Counted from the first letter of the stretch, positions 51,927 through 62,188 are shown. The stretch: 64,000 nucleotides of DNA from Achromobacter spanius (GCF_003994415.1 NZ_CP034689.1:4402001-4466000), one strand, 5' to 3'. Numbers and translations are program-made. The notes: a model not told the origin generated them from the letters alone.

Positions 51927-52598
51927 ATGCAAGAAATAAGAACGCCCAATACCCGCGATTCCATCCTCGACACGGCCGAAGCGCTGTTCGCGCAGCAAGG
52001 CCACGACGGCACATCGATGCGCCAGATCACTGGCGCGGCGGGCGTCAACCTGGCGTCGGTGAACTATCACTTCGGGTCAAAAGAATCGCTGGTGCAGGCG
52101 GTGTTGAAACGCCGCCTTGAAGTGCTGAACCGCGAGCGCATGCGGTTGCTGGACGAGCTTGAGGCTCAGTCCGAGGGCAAACCCTTGAAGCCCTCGCAGA
52201 TCGTGGACGCCTTCTTCGGCACGCTGCTGCGCCTGGCCGCCGACCCGGCCCAGGCGGGCAGCACCTTCCTGCCGCTGCTGGAACGCACCATGACCCACCC
52301 CTCCGACTTCATCCGCGCGCTGTTCGCCGAGGAATACGCCGACGTGCTCGAGCGCTACCGCAACGCGCTGTTCGCCGCGCTGCCGGATGTGCCCAAAGCC
52401 GAAATTGTGTGGCGCTTCCAGTTCATGCTGGGCGCCACGTCCTACGCCATCATCGGCACCGACCTGCTGCGCTCCGTTACAGGCTGGCAGATCGATGAAT
52501 CCGAACAACCCGACAACCCCGACATGCTGCTGCCCCGGCTGATGAGCTTTTTGCTGGGCGGCCTGCGCGCGCCCTTGCCGCCCGTGGCCGGCAGCTAG
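51927..52598 (+). CDS. TetR-family regulator, probably of fatty-acid degradation genes
   Basis: From the ATG at 51927 the 223-residue protein starts MQEIRTPNTRDSILDTAEAL. It has a TetR helix-turn-helix at about 10-60 (FAQQGHDGTSMRQITGAAGVNLASVNYHFGSKESLVQAVL), followed by an all-helical ligand domain. TetR proteins repress as dimers and release DNA on ligand binding. It lies 93 bp before fadE on the same strand, so control of this beta-oxidation cluster by acyl-CoA is likely, as for FadP/PsrA-type regulators. A start at 51894 is possible but would place the palindrome inside the gene. Neither start has a strong ribosome binding site. Confidence 0.85.
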   Translation: MQEIRTPNTRDSILDTAEALFAQQGHDGTSMRQITGAAGVNLASVNYHFGSKESLVQAVLKRRLEVLNRERMRLLDELEAQSEGKPLKPSQIVDAFFGTLLRLAADPAQAGSTFLPLLERTMTHPSDFIRALFAEEYADVLERYRNALFAALPDVPKAEIVWRFQFMLGATSYAIIGTDLLRSVTGWQIDESEQPDNPDMLLPRLMSFLLGGLRAPLPPVAGS

Positions 52599-52691
52599 CA
52601 GCGGCCAGGGCAGGCACAGACCAGGCGCAGAAACCCGCGCAAACCCCGGCACCCGATCAGGCAAAAAACTGATCTCCACGGAGACAAAGAA

Positions 52692-55040
52692 ATGAACGCA
52701 GTGATCCTCACGCTTCTCGTTATCGCGGCCCTTGCCGCCATCGTGCTGACCGTGCGGCCGCTGCGCCGGGCGCTGCTGTCCGCGCCCATCTTCAACCTGT
52801 ACCGCAAGGTGCTGCCGCAGATGTCCGACACCGAGCGCGACGCCCTGGAGGCCGGCACGGTGTGGTGGGAAGGCGAACTGTTTCGCGGCCGCCCCGACTG
52901 GAGCCGTCTGCTGGCCTACCCGCGCCCGCGCCTGACCGACGAAGAACAGCACTTTCTGGATAACCAGGCCGAAACCGCCTGCCGCATGGTCAATGACTGG
53001 AGCGTCACGCACGAACATCATGACCTGCCCGCCGAGGTCTGGACCTATCTGAAGACCCAGGGCTTCCTGGGCATGATCATCCCCAAGGAATATGGTGGCC
53101 TGGCGTTCTCGGCCTACGCGCATTCCGAAATCGTGACCAAGCTGTCGACGCGCTCGTCCGCGCTGGCCGTGTCGGTGATGGTGCCGAACTCTCTCGGCCC
53201 CGCCGAGTTGCTGCTGCACTACGGCACCGATGAACAGAAGAACCACTATCTGCCGCGCCTGGCGCGCGGCGAAGACGTGCCGGCCTTTGCGCTGACCAGC
53301 CCCTGGGCCGGCTCCGACGCCGCCGCCATCCCCGACAGCGGCATCGTCTGCAAGGGCGAATGGCAGGGCCGCGAAGTGATCGGCATGCGCGTCACCTGGG
53401 ACAAGCGCTACATCACGCTGGCCCCGGTCTGCACGCTGCTGGGCCTGGCGTTCCGCCTGTACGACCCCGACGGGCTGTTGGGCGGCAAGAAAGACCTGGG
53501 CATCACTTGCGCGCTGGTGCCGCACGACCACCCCGGCGTGGACACCGGCCGCCGCCACTTCCCGCTGAACGCCATGTTCATGAACGGCCCCACGCGCGGC
53601 ACGGACGTCTTCATGCCGCTGGACTTCATCATCGGTGGCCCCGCCATGGCCGGCCAGGGCTGGCGCATGCTGATGGAATGCCTGGCCGCGGGCCGTTCGA
53701 TTTCGCTGCCCTCTTCCAACACCGGCATGTCCAAGCTGACGGCGCGCGCCGTGGGCGGGTATGCGCGCGTGCGCAGCCAGTTCCGCATGCCCGTCGGCAA
53801 GTTCGAAGGCGTGGAAGAAGCGCTGGCCCGCATCGGCGGCCACACCTACATGATGGACGCCGCGCGCAGCATGACGGCGGGCGCGGTGGACCTGGGCGAA
53901 AAGCCCTCGGTGGTATCGGCCATCGTCAAATACCACGTGACCGAACGCGCGCGCCAGGTCGTCAACGACGGCATGGACGTGATAGGCGGCAAGGGCATCT
54001 GCCTGGGCCCCAACAACTTCCTGGGCCGGGCGTACCAGCAGATTCCCATCGGCATCACGGTCGAAGGCGCCAACATCCTGACGCGCAGCCTGATCATCTT
54101 CGGCCAGGGCGCCATCCGCTGCCATCCCTACGTGCTGGCTGAAATGCAGGCCGCGCAAGCGTCGGACGCCAAGCAGGGGCTGACCGACTTCGACGCCGCC
54201 TTCTGGGGCCACGTGGGCTTTGTGGCCAAGAACAAGCTGCGCACCCTGGGCACCGCCTTGACCGGCGCGCGCTGGGTCAAGGTGAACGCCGACGTGGCGC
54301 CCGACATGAAGCGCTACTACCAGTTGCTCAGCCGCTATTCGGCCGCCTTCGCGCTGTTGGCCGATACGTCGATGCTGGTGCTGGGCGGCAGCCTGAAGCG
54401 CCGCGAGCGCCTGTCGGCGCGCTTGGGCGACGTGCTCTCGCAGATGTACCTGATCAGCGCCACGCTCAAGCGTTTCGAGGACGAAGGCCGCCAGGCCGCC
54501 GATGCGCCGCTTGCGCATTGGTCGATCCAGGACGCGCTGTTCAGATTGCAGGACGCGTTCGACGGCGTGCTTGAAAATTTCCCGAACCGGTTTGTGGCCT
54601 GGAGCATGACGCGTTTGATCTTCCCCTGGGGCCACACGCAAGTGCAGCCATCTGACGCGCTGGGCCAGGACGTGGCGCGGCTGTTGATCAACCCCGGCGC
54701 CACGCGCGACCGCCTGACGTCGGGCTGCCACCTGCCCGCCACCGCCGACGAACCCGTGGGCGCGATCGAACAGGCGCTGGCCGCCACGCTGGAAGCCGAG
54801 CCCATCGACGCCAAGATCCGCGAACTCGAAAAGCGCGGCACGCTGGAAGGCAAGCCGCAAGCCAACGTGCGCGACATCGCCGATGCCGCCTACGCCGTCG
54901 GCGGCATCACCGCGGAAGAATATGCCGTGGTGAAACGCCGCAACGTCTTGCGAGATACGGTGGTGAAAGTGGATGATTTCCCCTTTGACCTTGGCGCGTC
55001 GCAGGCCAGCCGGCCGAATGCCGAACGCAAGGTCGCCTGA
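52692..55040 (+). CDS. fadE: Acyl-CoA dehydrogenase (FadE type)
   Basis: The 782-residue flavoenzyme catalyses the first step of beta-oxidation, acyl-CoA to trans-2-enoyl-CoA. Its length is near that of E. coli FadE (about 814) and about twice that of ordinary acyl-CoA dehydrogenases. An N-terminal membrane helix (about 3-21) is followed by the dehydrogenase core: GFLGMIIPKEYGGLAFSA, ALTSPWAGSDAAAIPDSG (FAD/substrate site), GRSISLPSSNTGMSKL and VNDGMDVIGGKGICLGPNNF. A C-terminal FadE-specific domain follows. GGAG lies nine bases before the ATG. First structural gene of the cluster. Confidence 0.94.
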   Translation: MNAVILTLLVIAALAAIVLTVRPLRRALLSAPIFNLYRKVLPQMSDTERDALEAGTVWWEGELFRGRPDWSRLLAYPRPRLTDEEQHFLDNQAETACRMVNDWSVTHEHHDLPAEVWTYLKTQGFLGMIIPKEYGGLAFSAYAHSEIVTKLSTRSSALAVSVMVPNSLGPAELLLHYGTDEQKNHYLPRLARGEDVPAFALTSPWAGSDAAAIPDSGIVCKGEWQGREVIGMRVTWDKRYITLAPVCTLLGLAFRLYDPDGLLGGKKDLGITCALVPHDHPGVDTGRRHFPLNAMFMNGPTRGTDVFMPLDFIIGGPAMAGQGWRMLMECLAAGRSISLPSSNTGMSKLTARAVGGYARVRSQFRMPVGKFEGVEEALARIGGHTYMMDAARSMTAGAVDLGEKPSVVSAIVKYHVTERARQVVNDGMDVIGGKGICLGPNNFLGRAYQQIPIGITVEGANILTRSLIIFGQGAIRCHPYVLAEMQAAQASDAKQGLTDFDAAFWGHVGFVAKNKLRTLGTALTGARWVKVNADVAPDMKRYYQLLSRYSAAFALLADTSMLVLGGSLKRRERLSARLGDVLSQMYLISATLKRFEDEGRQAADAPLAHWSIQDALFRLQDAFDGVLENFPNRFVAWSMTRLIFPWGHTQVQPSDALGQDVARLLINPGATRDRLTSGCHLPATADEPVGAIEQALAATLEAEPIDAKIRELEKRGTLEGKPQANVRDIADAAYAVGGITAEEYAVVKRRNVLRDTVVKVDDFPFDLGASQASRPNAERKVA

Positions 55041-55052
55041 CGGAGGAAACCG

Positions 55053-56348
55053 ATGGCATTCAAACCGGTTTACGTCGTTGACGGCGCCCGCACACCCTTC
55101 CTGAAAGCCCGCACCGGGCCAGGTCCCTTTTCAGCGGGCGACCTGGCGGTGCAGGCCGGCCGCGCCCTGTTGCTGCGCCAGCCCTATGCCCCCACCGATC
55201 TGGACGAAGTCATCGTGGGCTGCGCCGCGCCCTCGCCCGATGAAGTCAACATCGGCCGCGTGATTGCATTGCGCCTGGGCTGCGGCAACCAAGTGCCCGG
55301 CTGGACGGTCATGCGCAATTGCGCATCCGGCATGCAGGCGCTGGATTCCGCCATTGCCAACATCCAGAGCGGCCGTTCGCAACTGGTGCTGGCGGGCGGC
55401 ACGGATGCGTTGTCGCGCGCACCGCTGTTGTTTTCGGACGATATGGTGCGCTGGCTGTCCGGCTGGTATGCGGCGCGCGGCGTGGGCGCCAAGCTGGCGG
55501 CCTTGCGCGGCTTCAAACTGAAAAACCTGGCGCCGGTCATCGGCCTGCTCAAGGGCCTGACGGACCCGGTGGTGGGCCTGTCAATGGGCCAGACCGCGGA
55601 AAACGTGGCCACCCGTTTCGGCATCGACCGCGCCGCCATGGACGCTTACGCGGCCAGCAGCCACCAGCGCGTGCTGGCCGCGCGTGCCGCGGGCGCGCTG
55701 GACGAAATCACCCCGCTGATCGATGCACAAGGCAAGCTGTATCCCGACGACGACGGCGTGCGCGAAGACTCCACGCCCGACAGGCTGGCCAGGCTCAAAC
55801 CCGTGTTCGACAAGCCCTGGGGCAACATCACGGCGGGCAACAGTTCGCAGGTGACCGACGGCGCGGCCATGCTGGTGCTGGCTTCCGAAGAGGCCGTGGC
55901 CAAATGGAACCTGCGCCCCATCGGCCGCATTGTCGACAGCCAATGGGCCGGCCTGGACCCCGCGCAAATGGGGCTGGGCCCCGTGCATGCCGCCACCCCC
56001 ATCCTGCAACGCCACGGCCTGGGCTTGAACGACCTGGACTTGTGGGAAATCAACGAAGCGTTTGCCGCGCAGGTGCTGGGCTGCCTGGCCGCGTGGCGCG
56101 ACGAGGCCTATTGCCAGGAACATTTCGGGACGCCGGCATGGGGCTCGCTGGACCCCGCCAGGCTCAACGTGGACGGCGGCGCCATCGCCATCGGGCACCC
56201 GGTGGGCGCATCCGGTGCGCGCATCGTGCTGCACCTGCTTGACGCGCTGAAGCGCCGAGGCGCCAAGCGCGGCATGGCGGCCATCTGCATCGGTGGCGGC
56301 CAAGGCGGCGCGATGCTGGTTGAAACCCTGGACGAGGACCGCCCATGA
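55053..56348 (+). CDS. Acetyl-CoA C-acyltransferase (thiolase, FadI/FadA-like)
   Basis: The 431-residue thiolase cleaves 3-ketoacyl-CoA with CoA, the last step of beta-oxidation. The nucleophile is the Cys in MRNCASGMQALDSA. The other active-site blocks are NEAFAAQVLG (His region as in NEAFA) and GHPVGASGARIVLHLL, and a C-terminal CIGGGQGGAMLVE contains the second Cys. Its partner is the overlapping downstream FadJ-like gene (ATGA overlap), as in fadI-fadJ pairs. GGAGG precedes the ATG. Confidence 0.92.
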   Translation: MAFKPVYVVDGARTPFLKARTGPGPFSAGDLAVQAGRALLLRQPYAPTDLDEVIVGCAAPSPDEVNIGRVIALRLGCGNQVPGWTVMRNCASGMQALDSAIANIQSGRSQLVLAGGTDALSRAPLLFSDDMVRWLSGWYAARGVGAKLAALRGFKLKNLAPVIGLLKGLTDPVVGLSMGQTAENVATRFGIDRAAMDAYAASSHQRVLAARAAGALDEITPLIDAQGKLYPDDDGVREDSTPDRLARLKPVFDKPWGNITAGNSSQVTDGAAMLVLASEEAVAKWNLRPIGRIVDSQWAGLDPAQMGLGPVHAATPILQRHGLGLNDLDLWEINEAFAAQVLGCLAAWRDEAYCQEHFGTPAWGSLDPARLNVDGGAIAIGHPVGASGARIVLHLLDALKRRGAKRGMAAICIGGGQGGAMLVETLDEDRP

Positions 56349-58345
56349 CGACCCTGGACACGCTTTCCCACTGGCGCCTGGACCGCGACACCGACGGCCT
56401 GGCATGGCTGACCTTCGACCGCGCCGGCAGCGCCGTGAATGCGTTGTCGGCCGACACCATGGCCGAACTGGCCGTGGTGCTGGACGCGTTGGATGCCGCC
56501 CCGCCCAAGGGGCTGATCATCCAGTCCGGCAAGGCCACGGGCTTTATCGTGGGCGCCGACGTCAACGAATTCGCCGATCTGAACACACCGGAACAAGCGC
56601 GCGGGCTGGTGGCGCGAGGCTGGAACCTGTTCAACCGCCTGGCCGCTGTGCGCTATCCCACGCTGGCCCTGATCCAGGGGCATTGCCTGGGCGGCGGCCT
56701 GGAGCTGGCGCTGGCTTGCCGCTACCGGCTGGTGGCCGACCAGCCCGGCACCTCGCTGGCGCTGCCGGAAGTCATGCTGGGCATCTTCCCGGGCTGGGGC
56801 GGCATGCTGCGCCTGCCGCAAGTCATCGGCGCGCCCGCCGCGTTGGACATGATGTTGACCGGACGTGGCGCGGATGCCCGTCGCGCCGCCGCGCTGGGCC
56901 TGGCCGACGCGCGCGTGCCGAAGCGCTTGCTGCAGGCCGCCGCGCGCCAGACCGTGCTGTCGAAAAAGCCGCCACGCCGTGCGCGCGGCTTGGGCGGCTG
57001 GCTGAACCACTGGCCGTTCAAATCCCTGGTCGCCAACCGCGCGCGCAAGCAGATCGCTGACAAGGACCCGCTGGGGCACTACCCCGCCGCGCCCGCCATC
57101 GTCACACTATGGGAAAAGCATGGCGGCAACGCCTTGCAGGCCCCAGAGCTGATCGACCGCATCATTTCGTCAGACACCGCGCGCAACCTGCTGCGTGTGT
57201 TCCGCCTTCAAGAACGGCTGAAGGCCAACGGCAAGCAGCCCGGCGTGGCGCCCGCGCGCCATGTGCACGTGGTGGGCGCGGGCACGATGGGCGGCGACAT
57301 CGCGGCGTGGTGCGCGCTCAAGGGCATGACGGTGACCCTGCAAGACCAGGACATGGCGCGCATCGCGCCCGCCATCAAGCGCGCTGCCGCGCTGTACACG
57401 CGCCGCTTGAAAGACACCCGCCTGGCGCGCGCCGCGCTGGATCGCCTGATTCCCGACCCCGCGGGCGGTGGCGTGCCGCGCGCCGACATCATCATCGAAG
57501 CCATCAGCGAACAGGCCGACGCCAAACGCGCGCTGTATGCCTCGCTGGAACCTCACATGAAGGCCGATGCGCTGCTGGCCACCAACACGTCCAGCCTGTC
57601 GTTGGAAACCTTGCGCACCGGGCTGGAGCGTCCCGAGCGGCTGGTGGGCATCCACTTCTTCAACCCGGTGGCAAAGATGCCGCTGGTGGAAGTGGTGCAC
57701 GCAGACGACGACAAGCATGCAATGAGCGACGCCACCGCGCGCGCCTGCGCCTTCGTAGGCCAGATCGACAAGTTGGCGCTTCCTGTCAAGAGCGCGCCGG
57801 GATTCCTCGTGAACGCCGTGCTGGCGCCCTATATGCTGCAAGCCATGCGCAGCGTGGATGAAGGCCTGGCGCCGGAAACCGTCGACGCCGCCATGGTGGC
57901 CTTCGGCATGCCGATGGGGCCGCTGGAACTGGCCGACACCGTGGGGCTGGATATCGCCCGCGCGACGGGCGAAACCCTGGCGGACGGCGCCGAGCCGCCC
58001 CGCTGCCTGGCAGATCGATTGGCGCGCGGCGACCTTGGCAAGAAAAGCGGCCAGGGCTTCTACACCTGGCGCGACGGCAAGCCGGTTAAAGCAGCGAAGG
58101 GAAAGACCGCCCGGGGCAAGGCCAACGACGAGCCCGCCGCCGCCCCCGATGGCCTGGCGCAGCGCCTGATCCAACCCTTGGTGGACGCCACCCGGCAGCG
58201 CGTGGAAGACGGCGTGGTTGCCGATGCCGACCTGGCCGATGCCGGCGTCATTTTTGGAACGGGGTTCGCGCCATTCACGGGCGGACCCTTGCATTACCAG
58301 GGCAGCAATGCCTGGCACCGCAGTAGAACGGCTCATGCCGATTAG
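56345..58345 (+). CDS. Enoyl-CoA hydratase/3-hydroxyacyl-CoA dehydrogenase fusion (FadJ/FadB order)
   Basis: The 666-residue multifunctional enzyme has an N-terminal crotonase domain (GFIVGADVNEFADL oxyanion region, GHCLGGGLELALACRYRL, LPEVMLGIFPGWGG with the catalytic Glu). A 3-hydroxyacyl-CoA dehydrogenase follows, with NAD motif GAGTMGGDIAAWCALKG, EAISEQADAKR, NTSSLSLETL, GIHFFNPVAKMPLVEVV and the C-terminal domain. It performs hydration and oxidation in the cycle and would form a complex with the thiolase upstream. It is shorter than E. coli FadJ (714 residues). It overlaps the thiolase gene by four bases. Confidence 0.93.
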   Translation: MTTLDTLSHWRLDRDTDGLAWLTFDRAGSAVNALSADTMAELAVVLDALDAAPPKGLIIQSGKATGFIVGADVNEFADLNTPEQARGLVARGWNLFNRLAAVRYPTLALIQGHCLGGGLELALACRYRLVADQPGTSLALPEVMLGIFPGWGGMLRLPQVIGAPAALDMMLTGRGADARRAAALGLADARVPKRLLQAAARQTVLSKKPPRRARGLGGWLNHWPFKSLVANRARKQIADKDPLGHYPAAPAIVTLWEKHGGNALQAPELIDRIISSDTARNLLRVFRLQERLKANGKQPGVAPARHVHVVGAGTMGGDIAAWCALKGMTVTLQDQDMARIAPAIKRAAALYTRRLKDTRLARAALDRLIPDPAGGGVPRADIIIEAISEQADAKRALYASLEPHMKADALLATNTSSLSLETLRTGLERPERLVGIHFFNPVAKMPLVEVVHADDDKHAMSDATARACAFVGQIDKLALPVKSAPGFLVNAVLAPYMLQAMRSVDEGLAPETVDAAMVAFGMPMGPLELADTVGLDIARATGETLADGAEPPRCLADRLARGDLGKKSGQGFYTWRDGKPVKAAKGKTARGKANDEPAAAPDGLAQRLIQPLVDATRQRVEDGVVADADLADAGVIFGTGFAPFTGGPLHYQGSNAWHRSRTAHAD

Positions 58346-58409
58346 ACCGGCCCAACAGACAGACCGGCAGTGCAATAGAGGCAATTATCCAACTCGAGGA
58401 GGCAGTACC

Positions 58410-59732
58410 ATGCGCAGACGTTCATTGTCCCTGAGCACCTTGTCGGCCATCGTGGTCGGCCTGGGCGCGTCCGCAACGTCCTACGCCGCCGGTTTTCAGC
58501 TCTTGGAGCAGAATGCCAGCGGCCTGGGCAACGCTTACGCAGGCTCGGCGGCAAATCCGGAAAACGCGAGCATCATCTACTACAACCCGGCGGGCATGAC
58601 GTATCTGCCGGGCGTCAACGTATCGGGCGGTGTCAATTTCATCAAGCCGTCGTTCAAGTTCAAGGACAACGGCGACAGCCGCAACCCCACCGCTCCCGGC
58701 TTGCCGGGTTCGGGGCTGAACGGCTCGGTGCCCACAGGCGGCAACGGTGGCGACGCGGGCAACCTGGGCGTGGTACCCAACCTTTACGCCTCTTGGCAGT
58801 TGAATGAGCAGTGGTACATCGGCCTGGGCATCGGCGCCCCCTTCGGCCTGATGACCGAATACGACGACGGCTGGGTGGGCCAGTACCACTCCAACAAGTT
58901 CGAGATCAAGACCATCAACGTGAACCCCTCGATTGCCTACAAGGTGAACGAGAAATTCTCGATGGGCTTCGGCCTGAACTGGCAGCACATCGACGCCAAC
59001 TACAAGAAGAAAACGGTGGTGCCGATTGCCGGCCTGCCAGTCGCCACCAACGGCGACGCCGACCTGAACCTGAAGGGCGACGCCTGGGGCTGGAACGTCG
59101 GCTTCATGCTGCAACCCACGGAAGACACCCGCATCGGCCTGTCGTACCGTTCAAAGATCAAGCACACCGCCAAGGGCGATACCGACATCACCAACATCGG
59201 CCCCACCGGGCAATCGGTGTCGTTCGACGCCAAGGCCTCGGTGGACCTGCCCGATACGCTGATCCTGAGCGCCGCGCATCAATTGAACGAACGCTGGGAA
59301 CTGCTGGGCGACGTGTCGTGGACGGGTTGGAGCAGCATTCCCGAGCTGAAGATCCGTAACTCCGGCCCGGGCGCGCGCGACGATGAACTGCCCCTGAACT
59401 TCCGCGACACCTGGCGCATCGCCGTGGGCGCGAACTACAAGTTCGCCCCAGCCTGGAAGTGGAAATTCGGCTTGGCCTATGACCAGTCGCCAGTCCACAA
59501 CGAGGCCGACCGCCCGACGTCCCTGCCCGACAACAATCGCTACTGGTTCTCGACCGGCGTACAGTGGGAAGCCACCAAGAGCACCACACTGGACCTGGGC
59601 TACACCTATCTGTACCTGCGCGACACGGACATCGACACCACGTCCGGCAGCGCGGCGACCAAGGGCCGCGTAGCAGGCACCTATAACAGCAACGCCCACA
59701 TCGTCGGCCTGCAACTGACGTCCCGCTTCTAG
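58410..59732 (+). CDS. fadL: FadL-family outer-membrane long-chain fatty acid transporter
   Basis: From the ATG at 58410, with GAGGAGG seven bases upstream, the 440-residue product has a signal peptide ending SYA. The typical FadL N-terminus AGFQLLEQNASGLGNAYAG follows, with the NPA motif in YYNPAGMTYLPG. The rest is a predicted 14-stranded beta-barrel ending in Phe (LTSRF). FadL forms a lateral channel for hydrophobic compounds, mainly long-chain fatty acids. Placement between two beta-oxidation multienzymes supports that substrate. Confidence 0.93.
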   Translation: MRRRSLSLSTLSAIVVGLGASATSYAAGFQLLEQNASGLGNAYAGSAANPENASIIYYNPAGMTYLPGVNVSGGVNFIKPSFKFKDNGDSRNPTAPGLPGSGLNGSVPTGGNGGDAGNLGVVPNLYASWQLNEQWYIGLGIGAPFGLMTEYDDGWVGQYHSNKFEIKTINVNPSIAYKVNEKFSMGFGLNWQHIDANYKKKTVVPIAGLPVATNGDADLNLKGDAWGWNVGFMLQPTEDTRIGLSYRSKIKHTAKGDTDITNIGPTGQSVSFDAKASVDLPDTLILSAAHQLNERWELLGDVSWTGWSSIPELKIRNSGPGARDDELPLNFRDTWRIAVGANYKFAPAWKWKFGLAYDQSPVHNEADRPTSLPDNNRYWFSTGVQWEATKSTTLDLGYTYLYLRDTDIDTTSGSAATKGRVAGTYNSNAHIVGLQLTSRF

Positions 59733-59787
59733 GCTTGCACGGGCGGGCGGCCGCGCGCCGCCCCCCGTTTTTTGAAGGAGATTCCCC

Positions 59788-62178
59788 TTGAGCAAGTTCG
59801 TCGTCAAACACGTTGCCGTCCTGGGCGCCGGCGTCATGGGCGCGCAGATCGCCGCCCACCTGGCCAATGCCGGCGTGCCCGTCACGCTGTTCGACCTGGC
59901 CGCGTCCGAAGGCGACCGCAACGGCATCGTCAACAAGGCCCTGGCCGGCCTGAAAAAGCTGGAACCCGCACCGCTGGCCGGCGCGGCCCGCATCGCCCTG
60001 ATCACCCCCGCGAACTACGACGACCACCTGGACGCGCTGCGCGGCTGCGACCTGGTCATCGAAGCCATCGCCGAACGCATGGACTGGAAGACGGCGCTTT
60101 ACGAGCGCATTGCCCCGCATGTGTCGCCCGACGCCATCGTTGCGTCCAACACGTCCGGCCTGTCGATCGACGCGCTGGCCAACGCCCTGCCCGCCAGCCT
60201 GCGTGAGCGCTTCTGCGGCATCCACTTCTTCAATCCGCCCCGCTACATGCGGCTGGTGGAAATCATCGCCACATCGCATACGCAACCGGTCGTGCTGGAC
60301 CAGTTGGAAACCTGGCTCACGTCCACGCTGGGCAAGGGCGTGATCCGCGCGCTGGACACGCCCAACTTCGTGGCCAACCGCATCGGCGTATTCTCCATCC
60401 TGGCCGCCATGCACCACACCGCGCGCCTGGGGTTGGGCTTTGACGAAGTCGACGCGCTGACCGGTCCGAAGATCGGCCGCCCCAAGAGCGCCACCTATCG
60501 CACGGCCGACGTGGTCGGCCTGGACACCTTGGCCCACGTGGTGGGCACCATGGAAAAGAACCTGCCCGACGACCCCTGGCACCGCTACTTCGCGCTGCCG
60601 GCATGGCTGTCGGCCCTAATCCAGAAAGGCGCGCTGGGCCAGAAGACCGGTGCGGGCGTCTACCGCAAGCAAGGCCGCGACATCCTGGTGCTGGACCTGA
60701 AGGCGCAAGACTACGTGCCCAGCGCCGGCAAGCTGGCCGATGAGGTCGCCGCTCTCTTGAAGGAACGCAACCCCGCCAAGCGCTTTGCCGCGCTGCGCGC
60801 AAGCGAGCACCCGCAGGCGCAGTTCCTGTGGAGCCTGTTCCGCGACATCTTCCACTACAGCGCCGTGCAGCTTGAACACGTGGCCGACAACGCGCGCGAC
60901 CTGGACCTGGCCATGCGCTGGGGCTTCGGCTGGGCGCAAGGCCCGTTTGAAACCTGGCAGGCGGCCGGCTGGCAGGACATTGCCGCCGCCGTGGCCGAAG
61001 ACATCGCCGCCGGCCGCGCCATGAGCAACGCGCCCCTGCCGGCCTGGGTGCAAGAACCCGACCGCCAGGGCGTGCATGCGCCGCAGGGCTCGTATTCCGC
61101 ACGTACCGGCAACTTGCATCCGCGTTCTTCATTGCCGGTGTATCACCGCCAGTTGTTCCCCGAGCGTGTCTTTGGTGAAGGCCCGGATGACCGTGGCGTC
61201 ACCGTGTGGGAAAACGAAGGCGTGCGCTTGTGGAACCTGCCGGACGTGGATGCGGGCATCGCCATCCTGTCCGTCACGTCGAAGAACCACACGCTGGGCG
61301 GCGAAGTATTGGAAGGCGTGCTGCAAGCCGTGGCGCGCGCCGAACGTGATTTCGACGGCCTGGTCATCTGGCATGAACCGCCCTTTGCCGTGGGGGCCAA
61401 CTTGCAGCAGGTGGTTCAGGCTTGCGCGGAAGGCCAGTTCGACATGCTGGAAGCCATGGTCGAAAAATTCCAGCGCGCGTCGCAGTCGTTCAAGTATGCG
61501 CAGATTCCCACCGTGGCCGCCGTGCAGGGCATGGCGCTGGGCGGGGGCTGCGAATTCCTGATGCACGCGTCGCACCGCGTGCTGGCATTGGAAAGCTATA
61601 TCGGCCTGGTGGAAGCGGGCGTCGGACTGATTCCCGCAGGTGGCGGCAGCAAGGAATTCGCTGGCCGCGCGGCCGCGCTGGCGGCCAAGACCGCCACACC
61701 GGGCGAAGTCTTCCCCTACCTGCAACCCGTCTTCCAGACCATCGCCATGGCGCAGGTGGCCAAGAGCGCGCTGGAAGCGATCGACGCGGGCTTCGCGCGC
61801 GAACACGACATCGTGCTGTTCCACCCGGACGAGCTGCTGTATGTGGCCATCGGCCAGGCTCGGGCCGCGGCCCAGGCCGGCTACACGCCACCGCCGCGCC
61901 TGTCGAACATTCCGGTAGCGGGCAGGAACGGCATCGCCAACTTCGAGATGGTGCTGGTCAACATGCGCGAAGGCGGCATGATCAGCGCGCACGATTACCG
62001 CGTGGCGCGCAGCGCCGCCGTGGCCCTGTGCGGCGGCGAGGTCGAAACCGGCACGAAGGTGGACGAAGAATGGCTGTTGGCGGTTGAGCGCCGCGAATTC
62101 GTTGCGCTCTTGCGCACGCCTGAAACCCAGGCCCGCATCCGCCACACGCTGGAAACCGGCAAGCCGTTGCGCAACTGA
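59788..62178 (+). CDS. 3-hydroxyacyl-CoA dehydrogenase/enoyl-CoA hydratase with reversed domain order (FadN-like)
   Basis: The start is a TTG with AAGGAG seven bases upstream. The 796-residue enzyme begins with the NAD-binding dehydrogenase (VAVLGAGVMGAQIAAHLANAG, EAIAERMDWK, NTSGLSIDAL, GIHFFNPPRYMRLVE) and its C-terminal helical domains. It ends with a crotonase domain (VGANLQQVVQ, VAAVQGMALGGGCEFLMHASH, YIGLVEAGVGLIPAGGG). This order is the reverse of FadB/FadJ and resembles Bacillus FadN. It pairs with the thiolase immediately downstream. Confidence 0.93.
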   Translation: MSKFVVKHVAVLGAGVMGAQIAAHLANAGVPVTLFDLAASEGDRNGIVNKALAGLKKLEPAPLAGAARIALITPANYDDHLDALRGCDLVIEAIAERMDWKTALYERIAPHVSPDAIVASNTSGLSIDALANALPASLRERFCGIHFFNPPRYMRLVEIIATSHTQPVVLDQLETWLTSTLGKGVIRALDTPNFVANRIGVFSILAAMHHTARLGLGFDEVDALTGPKIGRPKSATYRTADVVGLDTLAHVVGTMEKNLPDDPWHRYFALPAWLSALIQKGALGQKTGAGVYRKQGRDILVLDLKAQDYVPSAGKLADEVAALLKERNPAKRFAALRASEHPQAQFLWSLFRDIFHYSAVQLEHVADNARDLDLAMRWGFGWAQGPFETWQAAGWQDIAAAVAEDIAAGRAMSNAPLPAWVQEPDRQGVHAPQGSYSARTGNLHPRSSLPVYHRQLFPERVFGEGPDDRGVTVWENEGVRLWNLPDVDAGIAILSVTSKNHTLGGEVLEGVLQAVARAERDFDGLVIWHEPPFAVGANLQQVVQACAEGQFDMLEAMVEKFQRASQSFKYAQIPTVAAVQGMALGGGCEFLMHASHRVLALESYIGLVEAGVGLIPAGGGSKEFAGRAAALAAKTATPGEVFPYLQPVFQTIAMAQVAKSALEAIDAGFAREHDIVLFHPDELLYVAIGQARAAAQAGYTPPPRLSNIPVAGRNGIANFEMVLVNMREGGMISAHDYRVARSAAVALCGGEVETGTKVDEEWLLAVERREFVALLRTPETQARIRHTLETGKPLRN

Positions 62179-62188
62179 GGAAAGCATC

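Noticed and set aside
52077..54860. 927-residue open frame on the minus strand
   Set aside because: Antisense to fadE and the end of tetR; composition is typical of a reverse-frame artefact.
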